The translations under genes were made by a program, and so were the position numbers. Below, piece by piece: positions 1-9,534 of a stretch of 50,678 nt of DNA; position 1 is the first letter of the stretch; the number at the start of each line of letters is the position of its first letter. The notes under the pieces are model-generated. The model saw only the letters and a list, made by a program, of their open reading frames with translations, did no database searches and was not told the origin of the DNA. Source of the DNA: Bacteroidales bacterium (GTDB lineage: Bacteria; Bacteroidota; Bacteroidia; Bacteroidales; UBA10428); assembly GCA_016931575.1 (NCBI GenBank), contig JAFGEO010000033.1, positions 1 through 50,678 on the forward strand. The letters run 5' to 3'.

Positions 1-69
1 AAACTTCACGCATAACGACAGGCCTGTAAGATGTTGTTTGGTTTGCTGGATCTAAAATAGGGCGTGTTT

Positions 70-86
70 GTGCAATTACATTGCAC
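70..86. promoter_or_regulatory. 17-bp inverted repeat, possible operator
   Basis: GTGCAAT, a 3-base spacer and ATTGCAC form a perfect 7-bp inverted repeat about 100 bases upstream of the M48 protease gene. It has no T-run, so it is not an obvious terminator; it could be an operator half-site pair or chance. The rest of 1-188 shows no gene. Confidence 0.25.
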
Positions 87-188
87 TGCGGGAGGAAGTT
101 GATTTTTTTTTCAATTTCCCGATCCGAAATTGTAACCCTACCGGCATTAATTAAGTAAATTTATACTAGTCTGAAAAAGAGAAACAAA

Positions 189-1004
189 ATGAAAAGATCG
201 ATGAGGTATACCGTGTTGTTGGTTCTGGTGGCAGGAGCCTTCCTGTTTTCCCGGTGCAGTAAGGATGGGGGAATTGTTTTACTCAGCATTGAAGATGAAA
301 TCGCCCTGGGGCTCCAGGCTGACAGTGCGATTGCCGCAGATCCCGAAGAGTTCCCGATACTTTCCAGGGCCGAAAATCAATTTGTATATGAATATTTCGA
401 CGGGATGCTGGCAGAAATCCTGGCCTCGGACGAGATCAATTACCGCGATGACTTCGATTGGAGCATTACCATTATCGATAAGGATATCATGAACGCCTTT
501 GCTCTTCCCGGCGGAAAAATGTATTTCTACACAGGTCTGATCAAGTACCTGGAGAACAGCGCCCAGATTGCCGGGGTTCTTGCTCATGAAGTTGCGCATG
601 TCGACCGCCGGCATTCCAATAAACAACTCACCAAAGCTTATGGTGTGGATTTCCTGCTCTCACTCCTTGTTGATGACGATGATTCACAATATCTGCAGAT
701 TGCCTCGGACCTGGCACAGGGCATGGCCCAGTTGCAGTTTAGCAGGGACTATGAATATGAAGCAGATGAGTATTCGATCAGGTATCTTCTTGATACCGAA
801 TACGATCCCAAAGGGATTGAGGGCTTCTTTCTAAAACTGGAAGCGGAGGGGCAAACCGCAGAGACTTTTGAGTTCCTGAGTACGCATCCCAGCGATGAAA
901 ACCGCATCGAAAACCTCAACCTGGTCTGGGAGGAAAACGGAAGTGTCGTAGGGGAGATCTTCCAGGAAGAATATAATGCTTTAATCCAGCATTTACCCCG
1001 GTAA
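189..1004 (+). CDS. M48-family zinc metalloprotease, probable lipoprotein
   Basis: This is a peptidase of the M48/BepA-like family, which acts on envelope or misfolded outer-membrane proteins in the periplasm. The zinc motif HEVAH lies at residues 133-137, and the third ligand is probably E191 in the segment EYEADEYS; STHPSDENRI near residue 231 is the typical C-terminal family motif. The N-terminus is a hydrophobic signal followed by FSRC (Cys23). This suggests a lipoprotein, although Arg at -1 is not a classic lipobox. The 271 residues fit a stand-alone M48 catalytic domain without extra TPRs. The start at 189 was chosen because it gives a complete signal; residue 5 is an alternative Met. 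The gene is monocistronic and convergent with the hybrid regulator. A 28-bp inverted repeat follows its stop. Confidence 0.88.
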   Translation: MKRSMRYTVLLVLVAGAFLFSRCSKDGGIVLLSIEDEIALGLQADSAIAADPEEFPILSRAENQFVYEYFDGMLAEILASDEINYRDDFDWSITIIDKDIMNAFALPGGKMYFYTGLIKYLENSAQIAGVLAHEVAHVDRRHSNKQLTKAYGVDFLLSLLVDDDDSQYLQIASDLAQGMAQLQFSRDYEYEADEYSIRYLLDTEYDPKGIEGFFLKLEAEGQTAETFEFLSTHPSDENRIENLNLVWEENGSVVGEIFQEEYNALIQHLPR

Positions 1005-1010
1005 TGGACT

Positions 1011-1038
1011 GTAAAGACGCGGTGCATCGCGTCTTTAC
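1011..1038. repeat. 28-bp GACGC/GCGTC inverted repeat, copy A
   Basis: GTAAAGACGC (1011-1020) and GCGTCTTTAC (1029-1038) form a perfect 10-bp stem with an 8-base loop. It lies 6 bases after the M48 stop, between convergent genes. It could serve as a bidirectional terminator but has no long T-run. The same 28-bp design recurs at 9935-9962. Confidence 0.7.
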
Positions 1039-1075
1039 GATTAATAGTCTTTACCAAATCGTAGCCTGCTAATAG

Positions 1076-4000
1076 CTACCCACCTAAATTCTTCTCTATA
1101 AACTCCGTAGGGGACATCTTATAGTATGCCTTAAAACAACTGGAGAAATAGGCCGGGGAGTTGAAACCTACCTTGTAGCATACCTCGGAAACATTGAACT
1201 CCTGTCGTATTAATATCTCACTCGCGGTCTGCAGGCGAATGTTCTTGATAAATTCATTGGGACTCACATTGGCTATGGCCTTGAGTTTTCTGTGAAGGTG
1301 CACCCTACTGATGCCCAGATCTTTGCTAAGCTCCAGCACCCCGAATTCCACTTCGCTGATGTTGGTATTTACGGAATCGGTAACCCTTTGCAGGAATTTG
1401 TCATCTGCAGTATTGCGGATAGGCATGCTGGAGAGGACTTTCCCGGCATTGAATTTCTCCCTGAGGCGGACCCGGTTCTCAATAATGGCATTTGCAGAGG
1501 CGATGAGCTGATCGATCAGGAAAGGTTTTGGAATGTAGGCGTCAGCACCCGATTCATACCCTTCGATTTCATTTTCGACCGCTGTTTTGGCCGTGAGGAG
1601 GATCACCGGGATATGACTTGTCAGGATGTTGTGCTTAATACGTTTACAAAATTCATAGCCGCTCATCTGGGGCATCATGACATCGCTGATGATAAGGTCC
1701 GGCAGGATATCGACAGCCAGCTCATAGCCTTCCATGCCATCGGCAGCACTGTAAAAATTATAAAAACCGGAACACTCCTCCTCCAGGTAGTTCCTCAGAT
1801 CAAGGTTATCCTCCACCAGCAGCAGGGTGGGTTTGTTGTGCAGCTGATTCTGCTCGTTTTTCCCGTTTTTCGCCGGGGATACTCTTGAAAGCTCCGGGAT
1901 GTGGTGCAGGTACTTGTTTATTCCGGGACTTTCCGGTTTGAATTTCTGCTCCTCGCTTAGGTGATGGTCTCCCTGTGGCAGATAAACCCTGAAGGTAGTT
2001 CCTGCATTCGAGCTTTTCACTTCGATATGGCCCGAATGGATATCCACAAAGTTCCTGGTCAGGGTGAGACCCAATCCCGATCCTTGCTGGGATGATGACT
2101 TGCTTTCGGCCTGGTAAAAACGCTCAAACAGTCTGGGGATCTCCTTCTCCGGAATTCCATTTCCGGTATCGGAAACAGAAATTCTGAGGTATTCTGTTGC
2201 CTCCGGGGTATGTTCCGAAGGCCTGCAGTCAGTGTCCACTTCAAGGATTACCGATCCTTTTTCCGGTGTAAACTTGAAGGCATTCGAGAGCAGATTGAAC
2301 AGGATCTTGTCCAGCTTGTCAGCATCGAACCATAGCTTATATTCATCCTGGTGGTGCAGGTATTTAAAGTTGATCTGTTTTTCGGAGGCATATTCTTCAA
2401 ATGAATCTGCTATATCGCTGATAAAGCTTATTACATCAGAATGTTCCGCCTGCAGATTCATCTTACCACCTTCAAATTTTCTGAAATCAAGCAGTTGGTT
2501 GATCAGGCGCAACATTCTTCTGGCATTTTTCAGCATAATATCCAGTTGCCTTTTGAAGTTGGTGGTTTCCCTCGGATTATTGATCAGCTTTTCAAGGGGA
2601 GCGATAATCAGTGTCAGGGGCGTCCTGAACTCATGGGAAATGTTGGTGAAAAACCGAAGTTTAGCCTGATTCAGCTCCTCGGCTTTTTCTCTTTTTAACC
2701 GTTCCAGCCTGATAAACTCCCGTTCGCGGATACGCTGCATTGCCAGTCGCCATGTCAGATAGGCTGCTAACAGGAGGGTGATAATATATATGGAATACGC
2801 CCACCAGGTTTTCCAGAAAGGTGGGGAAATATGGATATCGATGGCTTTAGCAGGTTCTATGGAATGGATAATGTTTTTGTTCCCTGCCTTAATCAGCAAA
2901 CGATAGTCGCCGGGGTTCAGGTTCGTATAGGTGATTACAGGAAACCTTGAATCGGTATAATTCCAGTCAGCATCAAACCCCTCCAGCCGATAGGCATAGA
3001 CAATTTCTTCGGGACTGAAAAAGTCGATGGCAGAGACCTCGAAGGAGAAGATCTTATCCGAATATTCCAGTTCAAGCTTTGAAGTCGTGTTGATAGCCTT
3101 TTTCAGAAGGATGCGGTTATCGTAGGTTTGGCCAATCGGGATTTCCCTGTCGAATATCTTGAAGCCGGTGACTACCAGGGGTGGAATGGTATAACCCGGC
3201 TTCACTTCATCAGGAAAAAAAGCATTAAAACCGTTGATCCCTCCAAAAAACAACTCATCGTTTTCTGCTTTGAACCCCGAATTCCTGAAAAATTCATTAG
3301 CCTGCAATCCGTCAGATTCGCTGAAATTCACAAATTCCCGGGTGTCGGGACTGAATTCTGATAGTCCCCGGTTTGTGCTGATCCACAACTTGCCTGAATG
3401 ATCTTCAAGGATATTGTAGATGGTATTGCCGGCCAGCCCGTCTTTCTCAGTGAAATAGGTAAAGGTGCCCTTGTCTGGATGATACAGGTTGAGCCCGTTC
3501 CGGGTTCCAACCCAGATCCGGTTTTCACTGTCCTCAAGCAGACAGAATACCGTATTGTGACTTAGGGAAGCACTAACGGATTTATCGCTGAGGAAGGTGT
3601 TGAACTGTTCTGTTTCCGGGTCGAACCTGGAAAGCCCCCAGAAGGTAGCCAGCCATATGTTTCCACTATGGTCCTCAATCATATCATTGATAAAATCGTC
3701 GATCAGGGAGTTGGGGTTATTTCGGTCATTCATATATGCCCGGAAACTTTCAGTCTCACGGTCAAAGAGGTTGAGCCCTCCTCCGTTCGTGCCTACCCAG
3801 AACTTACCCCGGGAGTCTTCCAGAATGGAAGTCACAAAGTTGCTGTTAATGCTCCGTGGATTGTCGGGGTCATACTGATACCGCCTGAACCGGTCAGTTT
3901 TCTCATTGTATTTCACCAGGCCTCCCTGGTAGGTGCCAAACCAGAATGTATTGTATTTATCTTTATAAATGCTCATGACAACCTTATCGGGGAAGGAGCC

Positions 4001-5269
4001 TACATGGTCCTCGGTTGGCAGGTAGGTCTTATACCGGTTATTCTCCCGATCCAGGATCTTCAGTCCGCCCCCGTCAGTGCCCACCCATACCTTCCGGTTT
4101 TCATCGAAGGCGTAAATAGAACAGACGATGGTGCTCTGGTAATCCGATTGCTGGTCGATGTTGATGGGGTAGTGTTTGAAGAGCTGCGGATGATTCAGGT
4201 ACACGCTGATCCCTGCCTGGAAGGAGGCGATCCATAGATTTCCCTGGCGGTCCTCGTAGATCGCCCGTGGGTTGTTATTAAGCAGACTTCCTTTAGCAGT
4301 TGCCGAATGCTTGACGCGAACAAATTTGCCATCCTGATACAGGTTCAGCCCCCCGCCATTTGTGCTGATCCAGACCTGATCCGCTCCATCCTCATAGACG
4401 GTATAGCATTCATTGCTCCCCAGGCTGTTTCGGTTTTCCTCATCATACAGGAACTGATGGAACTTTTCATCGCCTGCCGGTTTGAGGAATACCCCGTCCT
4501 CCCGTGTGGTAACCCATACATTCCCTTTGGTGTCCTGGTATATATCATGGATGTAGGTCGTCGGGAATTTCTTTCTCGCATACTCACTCAGGTTGTAAAA
4601 CAGGACCGACCCGGTAACCGGGTCCCTCATGAAAACTCCATGGTCAGTTGCAAGCCAGTGCCTGTCTTCCCGATCGATGTGGTATGCAGAGAGGGCATTT
4701 CCGGTAAATGCAAATCCTTCTCCATTCAGGGGAACAGTATCGCAGGCCAGCGTCTTTGGATCGACATACAGCAGTCCGAAATCAGAAGTTACGATAATCG
4801 TACCGTCTTTATCTTCGTTAATAGCGCGCACAGGAAGGGGTAATCCTTCCCGGTAAAGATTGCTGATCCTGTAGTCAATGAAAACATCCCGCCTTTCATC
4901 ATAGCGCATCAAGCCCATGAAGCTACCTATCCAAAGTCTGTTCCGGCTATCCCTGAAAAGCTCGTAGATTACATTGGAATTGATACTGCTCATATCGCCA
5001 GGCTGGTTCAGGTATTGCAGGAACTGTTGCCCGTCGTACCGGAATAACCCGTTATCTGTCCCAATCCAGATAAAGCCGTTCATGTCCTGGCAAATGGTAT
5101 ACACATAGCTGTTGGTCAGCCCGTCCTTTTCGGTAAGGTAACGAAAGGACATCTTGCCAGGGTTTAGCTCCGGACTGCCGGCAGAAAGGGAATAGGGTGC
5201 CCATCCTGCAATAAAGCAAAGGAAGCTAATAAGAATCAGAGACCCTCTATTTATTTTATGCAGGATCAT
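1076..5269 (-). CDS. Hybrid two-component system regulator (propeller sensor, kinase, receiver, AraC output)
   Basis: A single 1397-residue inner-membrane protein combines sensor kinase and response regulator (HTCS), a class typical of Bacteroidota glycan sensing. In order: a signal/TM at about 8-30; two-component propeller repeats at about 45-690, with recurring WIGT/WVGT-type blade ends; a Y_Y_Y domain at about 730-812; a TM segment at about 819-843; HisKA with phospho-accepting H879 in NISHEFRTP; HATPase with the N-box near 992-996, DTGNGIP at 1034 and GSGLGL at 1063; a receiver with D1196 in ISDVMMP and Lys in IPKPF; and an AraC HTH at about 1292-1393. All key catalytic residues are present, so it should be active. 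HTCS genes usually sit beside a SusC/SusD polysaccharide locus. None is visible here, so its target and ligand are unknown. Confidence 0.95.
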   Translation of the reverse strand: MILHKINRGSLILISFLCFIAGWAPYSLSAGSPELNPGKMSFRYLTEKDGLTNSYVYTICQDMNGFIWIGTDNGLFRYDGQQFLQYLNQPGDMSSINSNVIYELFRDSRNRLWIGSFMGLMRYDERRDVFIDYRISNLYREGLPLPVRAINEDKDGTIIVTSDFGLLYVDPKTLACDTVPLNGEGFAFTGNALSAYHIDREDRHWLATDHGVFMRDPVTGSVLFYNLSEYARKKFPTTYIHDIYQDTKGNVWVTTREDGVFLKPAGDEKFHQFLYDEENRNSLGSNECYTVYEDGADQVWISTNGGGLNLYQDGKFVRVKHSATAKGSLLNNNPRAIYEDRQGNLWIASFQAGISVYLNHPQLFKHYPINIDQQSDYQSTIVCSIYAFDENRKVWVGTDGGGLKILDRENNRYKTYLPTEDHVGSFPDKVVMSIYKDKYNTFWFGTYQGGLVKYNEKTDRFRRYQYDPDNPRSINSNFVTSILEDSRGKFWVGTNGGGLNLFDRETESFRAYMNDRNNPNSLIDDFINDMIEDHSGNIWLATFWGLSRFDPETEQFNTFLSDKSVSASLSHNTVFCLLEDSENRIWVGTRNGLNLYHPDKGTFTYFTEKDGLAGNTIYNILEDHSGKLWISTNRGLSEFSPDTREFVNFSESDGLQANEFFRNSGFKAENDELFFGGINGFNAFFPDEVKPGYTIPPLVVTGFKIFDREIPIGQTYDNRILLKKAINTTSKLELEYSDKIFSFEVSAIDFFSPEEIVYAYRLEGFDADWNYTDSRFPVITYTNLNPGDYRLLIKAGNKNIIHSIEPAKAIDIHISPPFWKTWWAYSIYIITLLLAAYLTWRLAMQRIREREFIRLERLKREKAEELNQAKLRFFTNISHEFRTPLTLIIAPLEKLINNPRETTNFKRQLDIMLKNARRMLRLINQLLDFRKFEGGKMNLQAEHSDVISFISDIADSFEEYASEKQINFKYLHHQDEYKLWFDADKLDKILFNLLSNAFKFTPEKGSVILEVDTDCRPSEHTPEATEYLRISVSDTGNGIPEKEIPRLFERFYQAESKSSSQQGSGLGLTLTRNFVDIHSGHIEVKSSNAGTTFRVYLPQGDHHLSEEQKFKPESPGINKYLHHIPELSRVSPAKNGKNEQNQLHNKPTLLLVEDNLDLRNYLEEECSGFYNFYSAADGMEGYELAVDILPDLIISDVMMPQMSGYEFCKRIKHNILTSHIPVILLTAKTAVENEIEGYESGADAYIPKPFLIDQLIASANAIIENRVRLREKFNAGKVLSSMPIRNTADDKFLQRVTDSVNTNISEVEFGVLELSKDLGISRVHLHRKLKAIANVSPNEFIKNIRLQTASEILIRQEFNVSEVCYKVGFNSPAYFSSCFKAYYKMSPTEFIEKNLGG

Positions 5270-5575
5270 AAGGTGCTGACTGGTCTTTTTATGAACATAC
5301 CCGCCTATTCATCGGACAGGAAAGGATTGATAAATAATGGAATCCGGTTCGAATATACAATTATTTTGAGTTATGGGCTGTAAAATATATTGCTCAAAAA
5401 TTAGTTCATTATTGTGAGAAGATTAAATGCGGGAACAGGTCAGGAGGCTATTTTTCAGTTAACTTTGAATGATACTTTACGAAATACAACCGGATGGTCT
5501 GTGGCTGTTAGTTATTTCATCTCGGTATATTAGACATTTTAAATTAATTTTACGTAAACCTTAAGGACTCGAAAA
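5270..5575. other. Divergent intergenic region between the HTCS and the PorE-like gene
   Basis: This 306-base AT-rich spacer must hold both promoters, and possibly the binding site of the hybrid regulator. I see no convincing TAnnTTTG box for either gene, no RNA structure I recognise and no ORF worth calling. Confidence 0.5.
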
Positions 5576-7570
5576 ATGAGAATATCGACGATACTTGCCG
5601 CTCTTGGATTTCTTTTCTTAACGACTGTACAGCTTGATGCCCAGAATAAAAGGTTGCAGAGAGCTTACGACACTTATACTGCCGGCGAGTATTATGCAGC
5701 TATTGATATCTTCAAGGATGCTTATCAGAAGATTACGGATAAAAAAGAAAAAAACCGGATCACCTTCTTTATCGGGGAGTGTTACCGGAAAATCAATGAT
5801 CCCAAGCAGGCTGCTGTCTGGTACAAGAAAGTGATCCTGAAGAATTATGAGGATCCCGTAGCCGTGCTCTATTATGCCGACATGTTAAAGATGCTGGGCG
5901 ACTATGAAGAAGCAAAGCTCCAGTATGGCAATTACAAAGAACTCGTTCCGGGGGATAAACGTGCCGATGACGGGATGTTGTCCTGCGACCTTGCTATGGA
6001 ATGGATGAAGTTTCCAAGCGGCTACCAGGTAGAGGAGATGAAGTATTTTAATTCCAAATTTAGTGATTACGGTCCTGCATATGCCAAGGAAGACTTCAGG
6101 GTAGTATTTTTCACTTCCAGCCGGGATGAATCTTTTGGTAAAAAGGAACATGGTGGTTCAGGTCAAAATTTCTCCGATATTTTCATGTCTTCAATGGACA
6201 GGAAAGGATCCTGGAGTACCCCTGTGCCCCTGGGAGAGGAAATAAATACCGAGGACGAAGAAGGGACACCTTATATTACAAAAGACTATTCTGAAATGTA
6301 TTTCACACGCTGCCAGTCGAGCAAGAATAAAAGATCGGGTTGCCAGATCATGGTCACTGAGCTGAAAGGCGAAGAGTGGACCAAGCCGGAATCACTGAAT
6401 CTTGCTGCCGACAGTCTGGTGGTGGCCCATCCTGCATTATCTCCGGATGAACTTACCCTGTATTTTGTTTCCGATATGGAAGGAAGTATGAAAAATGAAC
6501 AGGGCGAAAACAGTAAGGATATCTGGAAGGTTATGCGTTCAAGTGTATCCGACTCATGGGGGGATCCGATAAACTTGGGAGAACCGATCAATACCTCCGA
6601 GGATGAATTGTTCCCTTATGTGCATTCCGATGGAGTGCTCTATTTCTCTTCAAACGGACATATTGGAATGGGAGGCCTCGACATTTTTAAGGCTAAACCG
6701 GGATCCGGAGGTACCTGGGAAATAGAAAATATGAAATATCCCGTGAATTCTGAAGCAGACGATTTCGGGATTTGCTTTGAATCGGATCGCGAAGCGGGTT
6801 TCCTGTCCTCGACACGAAAGGGACGGGGTAACGACGAACTGTTCATGTTCCTGTTGCCGCCACTAAAATTTTCTATCACGGGAATCGTTAAGAACGAAAA
6901 TACGGATGAACCCATCGTAGGTGCAACTGTGAAATCGATCAGCAGCGATGGGGTAACTCTTGAAAATAAAACCGGGGAAGACGGAGGTTTTAAATTCATG
7001 CTAAAACCGGGTACCGATTATGTATTCCTGGCTGAGAAACCAGGATTCCTGAAAGGTAAAGAGCGTGAAACAACCAAGAATAAAGAGCGGAGTACTGAAT
7101 TTACAACAACCATCTACCTGCCACCAACTGGTGAGGTTATCCGTATCGAGAATATCTTTTTTGACTTTGCTACGGCGACCCTAAGGCCGGAATCGTTTGT
7201 TTCTCTCGATAAGCTGGTTGAAACCTTGAACGATAACCCGAACATTGTTATCGAGCTGGGCTCACACACTGATATCCGGGGTAATGATGAATTTAATATG
7301 CGCCTGTCCGAGCAGCGTTCGCAATCAGTTGTTGATTACCTGATCTCCAAAGGGATCAATACAGCCCGCCTGGTTTCCAAAGGATATGGCGAGTCGATGC
7401 CAAAAACCGTTGATAAGCGCGATCATGAAGCCTATCCTTTCTTACCGGAGGGACAGGTGCTTACAGAAAGCTATATCAATACCATTGAGGATGAGGACCT
7501 GCAGGAACTGGCACACTTCCTGAACCGCCGGACGGAATTCAGGGTGCTGAGCGAAGATTTCTCAGAATAA
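5576..7570 (+). CDS. PorE-like envelope protein (TPR, propeller, carboxypeptidase-regulatory, OmpA domains)
   Basis: The domain order matches PorE, the T9SS-associated peptidoglycan-binding protein of Porphyromonas. A Sec signal occupies residues 1-22 (LDAQ then N). TPRs lie at about 24-120, a PD40/WD40-like propeller at about 160-425, a carboxypeptidase-regulatory-like beta domain at about 432-515, and an OmpA C-terminal domain at about 523-655. The OmpA motif HTDIRGN is present, with D566 and R581 at the expected peptidoglycan (diaminopimelate) contact positions. Known PorE is a lipoprotein, but no lipobox Cys is visible here. Bacteroidota also encode several paralogues of this architecture, so assignment to T9SS is tentative. 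The T9SS cargos and GldB-like protein in the window show the context is plausible. The gene stands alone, divergent from the HTCS, and ends before a 50-bp perfect palindrome. Confidence 0.85.
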   Translation: MRISTILAALGFLFLTTVQLDAQNKRLQRAYDTYTAGEYYAAIDIFKDAYQKITDKKEKNRITFFIGECYRKINDPKQAAVWYKKVILKNYEDPVAVLYYADMLKMLGDYEEAKLQYGNYKELVPGDKRADDGMLSCDLAMEWMKFPSGYQVEEMKYFNSKFSDYGPAYAKEDFRVVFFTSSRDESFGKKEHGGSGQNFSDIFMSSMDRKGSWSTPVPLGEEINTEDEEGTPYITKDYSEMYFTRCQSSKNKRSGCQIMVTELKGEEWTKPESLNLAADSLVVAHPALSPDELTLYFVSDMEGSMKNEQGENSKDIWKVMRSSVSDSWGDPINLGEPINTSEDELFPYVHSDGVLYFSSNGHIGMGGLDIFKAKPGSGGTWEIENMKYPVNSEADDFGICFESDREAGFLSSTRKGRGNDELFMFLLPPLKFSITGIVKNENTDEPIVGATVKSISSDGVTLENKTGEDGGFKFMLKPGTDYVFLAEKPGFLKGKERETTKNKERSTEFTTTIYLPPTGEVIRIENIFFDFATATLRPESFVSLDKLVETLNDNPNIVIELGSHTDIRGNDEFNMRLSEQRSQSVVDYLISKGINTARLVSKGYGESMPKTVDKRDHEAYPFLPEGQVLTESYINTIEDEDLQELAHFLNRRTEFRVLSEDFSE

Positions 7571-7583
7571 CAAAAAGCATTCA

Positions 7584-7633
7584 GATAACAAAAAATAGCG
7601 ACGCAGCATGCTGCGTCGCTATTTTTTGTTATC
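7584..7633. terminator. 50-bp perfect palindrome, bidirectional terminator
   Basis: The arms 7584-7608 and 7609-7633 are exact reverse complements. The GC core AGCGACGCAGCA is flanked by A6/T6 tracts, so either strand gives a strong hairpin followed by a U-run. It lies between the convergent PorE-like gene (ends 7570) and the lipoprotein gene (ends 7653) and should terminate both. The core shares the GACGC...GCGTC theme of the dispersed repeats. Confidence 0.85.
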
Positions 7634-7652
7634 AATGCTATGATGCGCATCT

Positions 7653-8186
7653 TTATATCCCAGGGATCTCAACATTCGTACTAAAAACATCGGAAGACTC
7701 AATGTTACTGATATTTCCTGCACGATCGCGGATATAGAAATCGTACCGCATGGAGTCCAGCTTCGGAAGGTCAAGGATAAGCAAACTGATATTTCCTTTG
7801 ATGATCCGGTTCTGACCTACACGGTCCATTTTCGTATTATGCTGAATGGTATACCAGGGAGGCGGATTTGCAGTGTCTGTTTCCACAGGGGTAAACAGAC
7901 TGTCTTCCACCTTTTCATAGGGAATCAGAAAGATATTGTAGTTTTCCTCGTTCCAGGTAGCGGAATCCATGCTTGAAGGGTAAATGCCCAGATCGGCATC
8001 CCCATCGATGAAATCAAAAACCAACTCTGCAGCCAAAAGGTTCTGGTCGAGGAGACTGTCGTAGTAGTATACCAGGTCAATGCTTTGATAGGTAATCTCA
8101 GGAATAGGTGATACAGGCTCGGTTTCAACACAAGCTGCCACCAGAAAGATCAGGATAGCCGGATATATAAGACGCAATCTCATCAC
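7653..8186 (-). CDS. Hypothetical lipoprotein downstream of der
   Basis: I do not recognise a family. The 177-residue protein starts with a short signal and a lipobox-like VAAC (Cys19), so it is probably an envelope lipoprotein. The mature part is acidic, with segments such as DFIDGDADLGIYPS and a late YDFYIRDRAGNISN stretch. These suggest a beta-sandwich domain that describes itself as D/G-rich rather than an enzyme. The start lies 3 bases after the stop of der, so it is co-transcribed with der. This position beside der is the only functional hint. Confidence 0.7.
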   Translation of the reverse strand: MMRLRLIYPAILIFLVAACVETEPVSPIPEITYQSIDLVYYYDSLLDQNLLAAELVFDFIDGDADLGIYPSSMDSATWNEENYNIFLIPYEKVEDSLFTPVETDTANPPPWYTIQHNTKMDRVGQNRIIKGNISLLILDLPKLDSMRYDFYIRDRAGNISNIESSDVFSTNVEIPGI

Positions 8187-8189
8187 GCG

Positions 8190-9494
8190 CTACTTTTTAC
8201 GCATATAGATTCTCACAGGCACTCCGGTAAAATTAAAACTTTCCCGCAATTTATTTTCCAGGTACCGTTTGTAGGAATCCCTGACATATTGTGGCAAGTT
8301 ACAAAAAAACACAAAAGCAGGCGTTTTATTTGGGAGCTGTGTAACATATTTTATCTTGACGAATTTACCTTTTACCGATGGCGGAGGATAGGCCCCAACG
8401 ACCACTTCAAGCCATTCATTCAGTTGGGAAGTGGATATCTTTTTCTTCCGGGTCTGGTACACTTCAATAGCAGTTTCCAGTACTTTATGAATGCGCTGCT
8501 TTGTGATTGCGGAAGTGAAGATGATCGGGAAGTCGGTGAAAGGTGCAACTTTTTGGCGTATTTCTTTCTCGTAATCCCTGACACTGTTGGTTTCTTTTTC
8601 AACCAGGTCCCACTTGTTTACCAGCAGCACTACGCCCTTGTTATTTCGAAGGGCCAGGTCGAGGATGTTCAGGTCCTGGGATTCGACGCCTGTGGTGGCA
8701 TCAATCAGGATGAGGCATACATCGGCACTTTCAATGGATCGTACCGAGCGGAGTACTGAGTAGTATTCCAGGTCCTCGTGTACTTTCCCTTTCTTTCGGA
8801 GACCTGCGGTATCCACCAGGTAAAAGTCGTGATGGTATTTGGTATACCGGGTGTAAATTGAGTCCCGGGTGGTGCCGGAGATTGGAGTAACGATGTGACG
8901 TTCCTCTCCCATAAGGGAATTCAGCAGGGAGGATTTGCCTACATTAGGCCTCCCGACAATAGCAAATTTCGGGATGTCTTCAGTTTTTTCATCCGTCTGT
9001 TTGGTGAAGGACACTACCAGGGCATCCAGCAGATCGCCGGTTCCGCTTCCGTTAATGGAGGATACGCAATATAGTTCTCCAAGACCGAATTTATAGAATT
9101 CCTGTGCGTCATACTGCCGGGCAGAGTTGTCTACTTTGTTTACAACAAGAAAGGCGGGTTTGTTAACCTTGCGCAGCATTACGGCTACCGCTTCATCCAG
9201 ATCTGTTATGCCACTGGTTACATCCACCATGAAAAGGATGGAGTCAGCCTCTTCAATTGCCAGAAGTACCTGCTTTTTAATTTCATTCTCGAAAATATCC
9301 TCGGAGTTTGTGATATATCCGCCCGTATCAATTACGGAAAAATCAACACCATTCCAGAATGCTTTTCCGTATTGCCTGTCACGTGTAACTCCCTCAATGG
9401 CATCTACGATGGCATTCCGGGTCTCCGTGAGCCGGTTAAAAAGGGTGGATTTCCCTACGTTGGGGCGACCTACTATTGCTACTATATTTCCCAC
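8190..9494 (-). CDS. der: Ribosome-assembly GTPase Der (EngA)
   Basis: Der is an essential GTPase for maturation of the 50S subunit. It has two tandem G domains and a C-terminal KH-like domain. G1 motifs appear twice: GRPNVGKST near residue 8 and GRPNVGKSS near residue 181. Each domain has its own DTAG/DTGG and NKxD motifs (NKVD, NKWD). The KH-like domain occupies the last ~85 residues, ending in a basic RMRKK tail. The 434 residues are normal for the family. The start codon is GTG at 9492-9494; no in-frame ATG would keep the first P-loop. A TATCTTTG box at 9516-9523 sits just upstream, overlapping the end of the Dabb gene. Confidence 0.97.
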   Translation of the reverse strand: MGNIVAIVGRPNVGKSTLFNRLTETRNAIVDAIEGVTRDRQYGKAFWNGVDFSVIDTGGYITNSEDIFENEIKKQVLLAIEEADSILFMVDVTSGITDLDEAVAVMLRKVNKPAFLVVNKVDNSARQYDAQEFYKFGLGELYCVSSINGSGTGDLLDALVVSFTKQTDEKTEDIPKFAIVGRPNVGKSSLLNSLMGEERHIVTPISGTTRDSIYTRYTKYHHDFYLVDTAGLRKKGKVHEDLEYYSVLRSVRSIESADVCLILIDATTGVESQDLNILDLALRNNKGVVLLVNKWDLVEKETNSVRDYEKEIRQKVAPFTDFPIIFTSAITKQRIHKVLETAIEVYQTRKKKISTSQLNEWLEVVVGAYPPPSVKGKFVKIKYVTQLPNKTPAFVFFCNLPQYVRDSYKRYLENKLRESFNFTGVPVRIYMRKK

Positions 9495-9515
9495 AGCTTT
9501 GCTTTAAATTAGATG

Positions 9516-9523
9516 CAAAGATA
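9516..9523 (-). promoter_or_regulatory. Putative -7 box (TATCTTTG) for der
   Basis: The minus strand reads TATCTTTG, an exact match to the Bacteroidota TAnnTTTG element, about 22 bases before the GTG start of der. No good TTG is found at the usual 17-23 base spacing, so the -33 element is weak. Confidence 0.35.
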
Positions 9524-9534
9524 GTGGTTCCTGA

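Noticed and set aside
5337-5365. tRNA-like GGTTCGAAT stretch
   Set aside because: It matches a T-loop by chance, but no acceptor stem or anticodon arm can be drawn around it.
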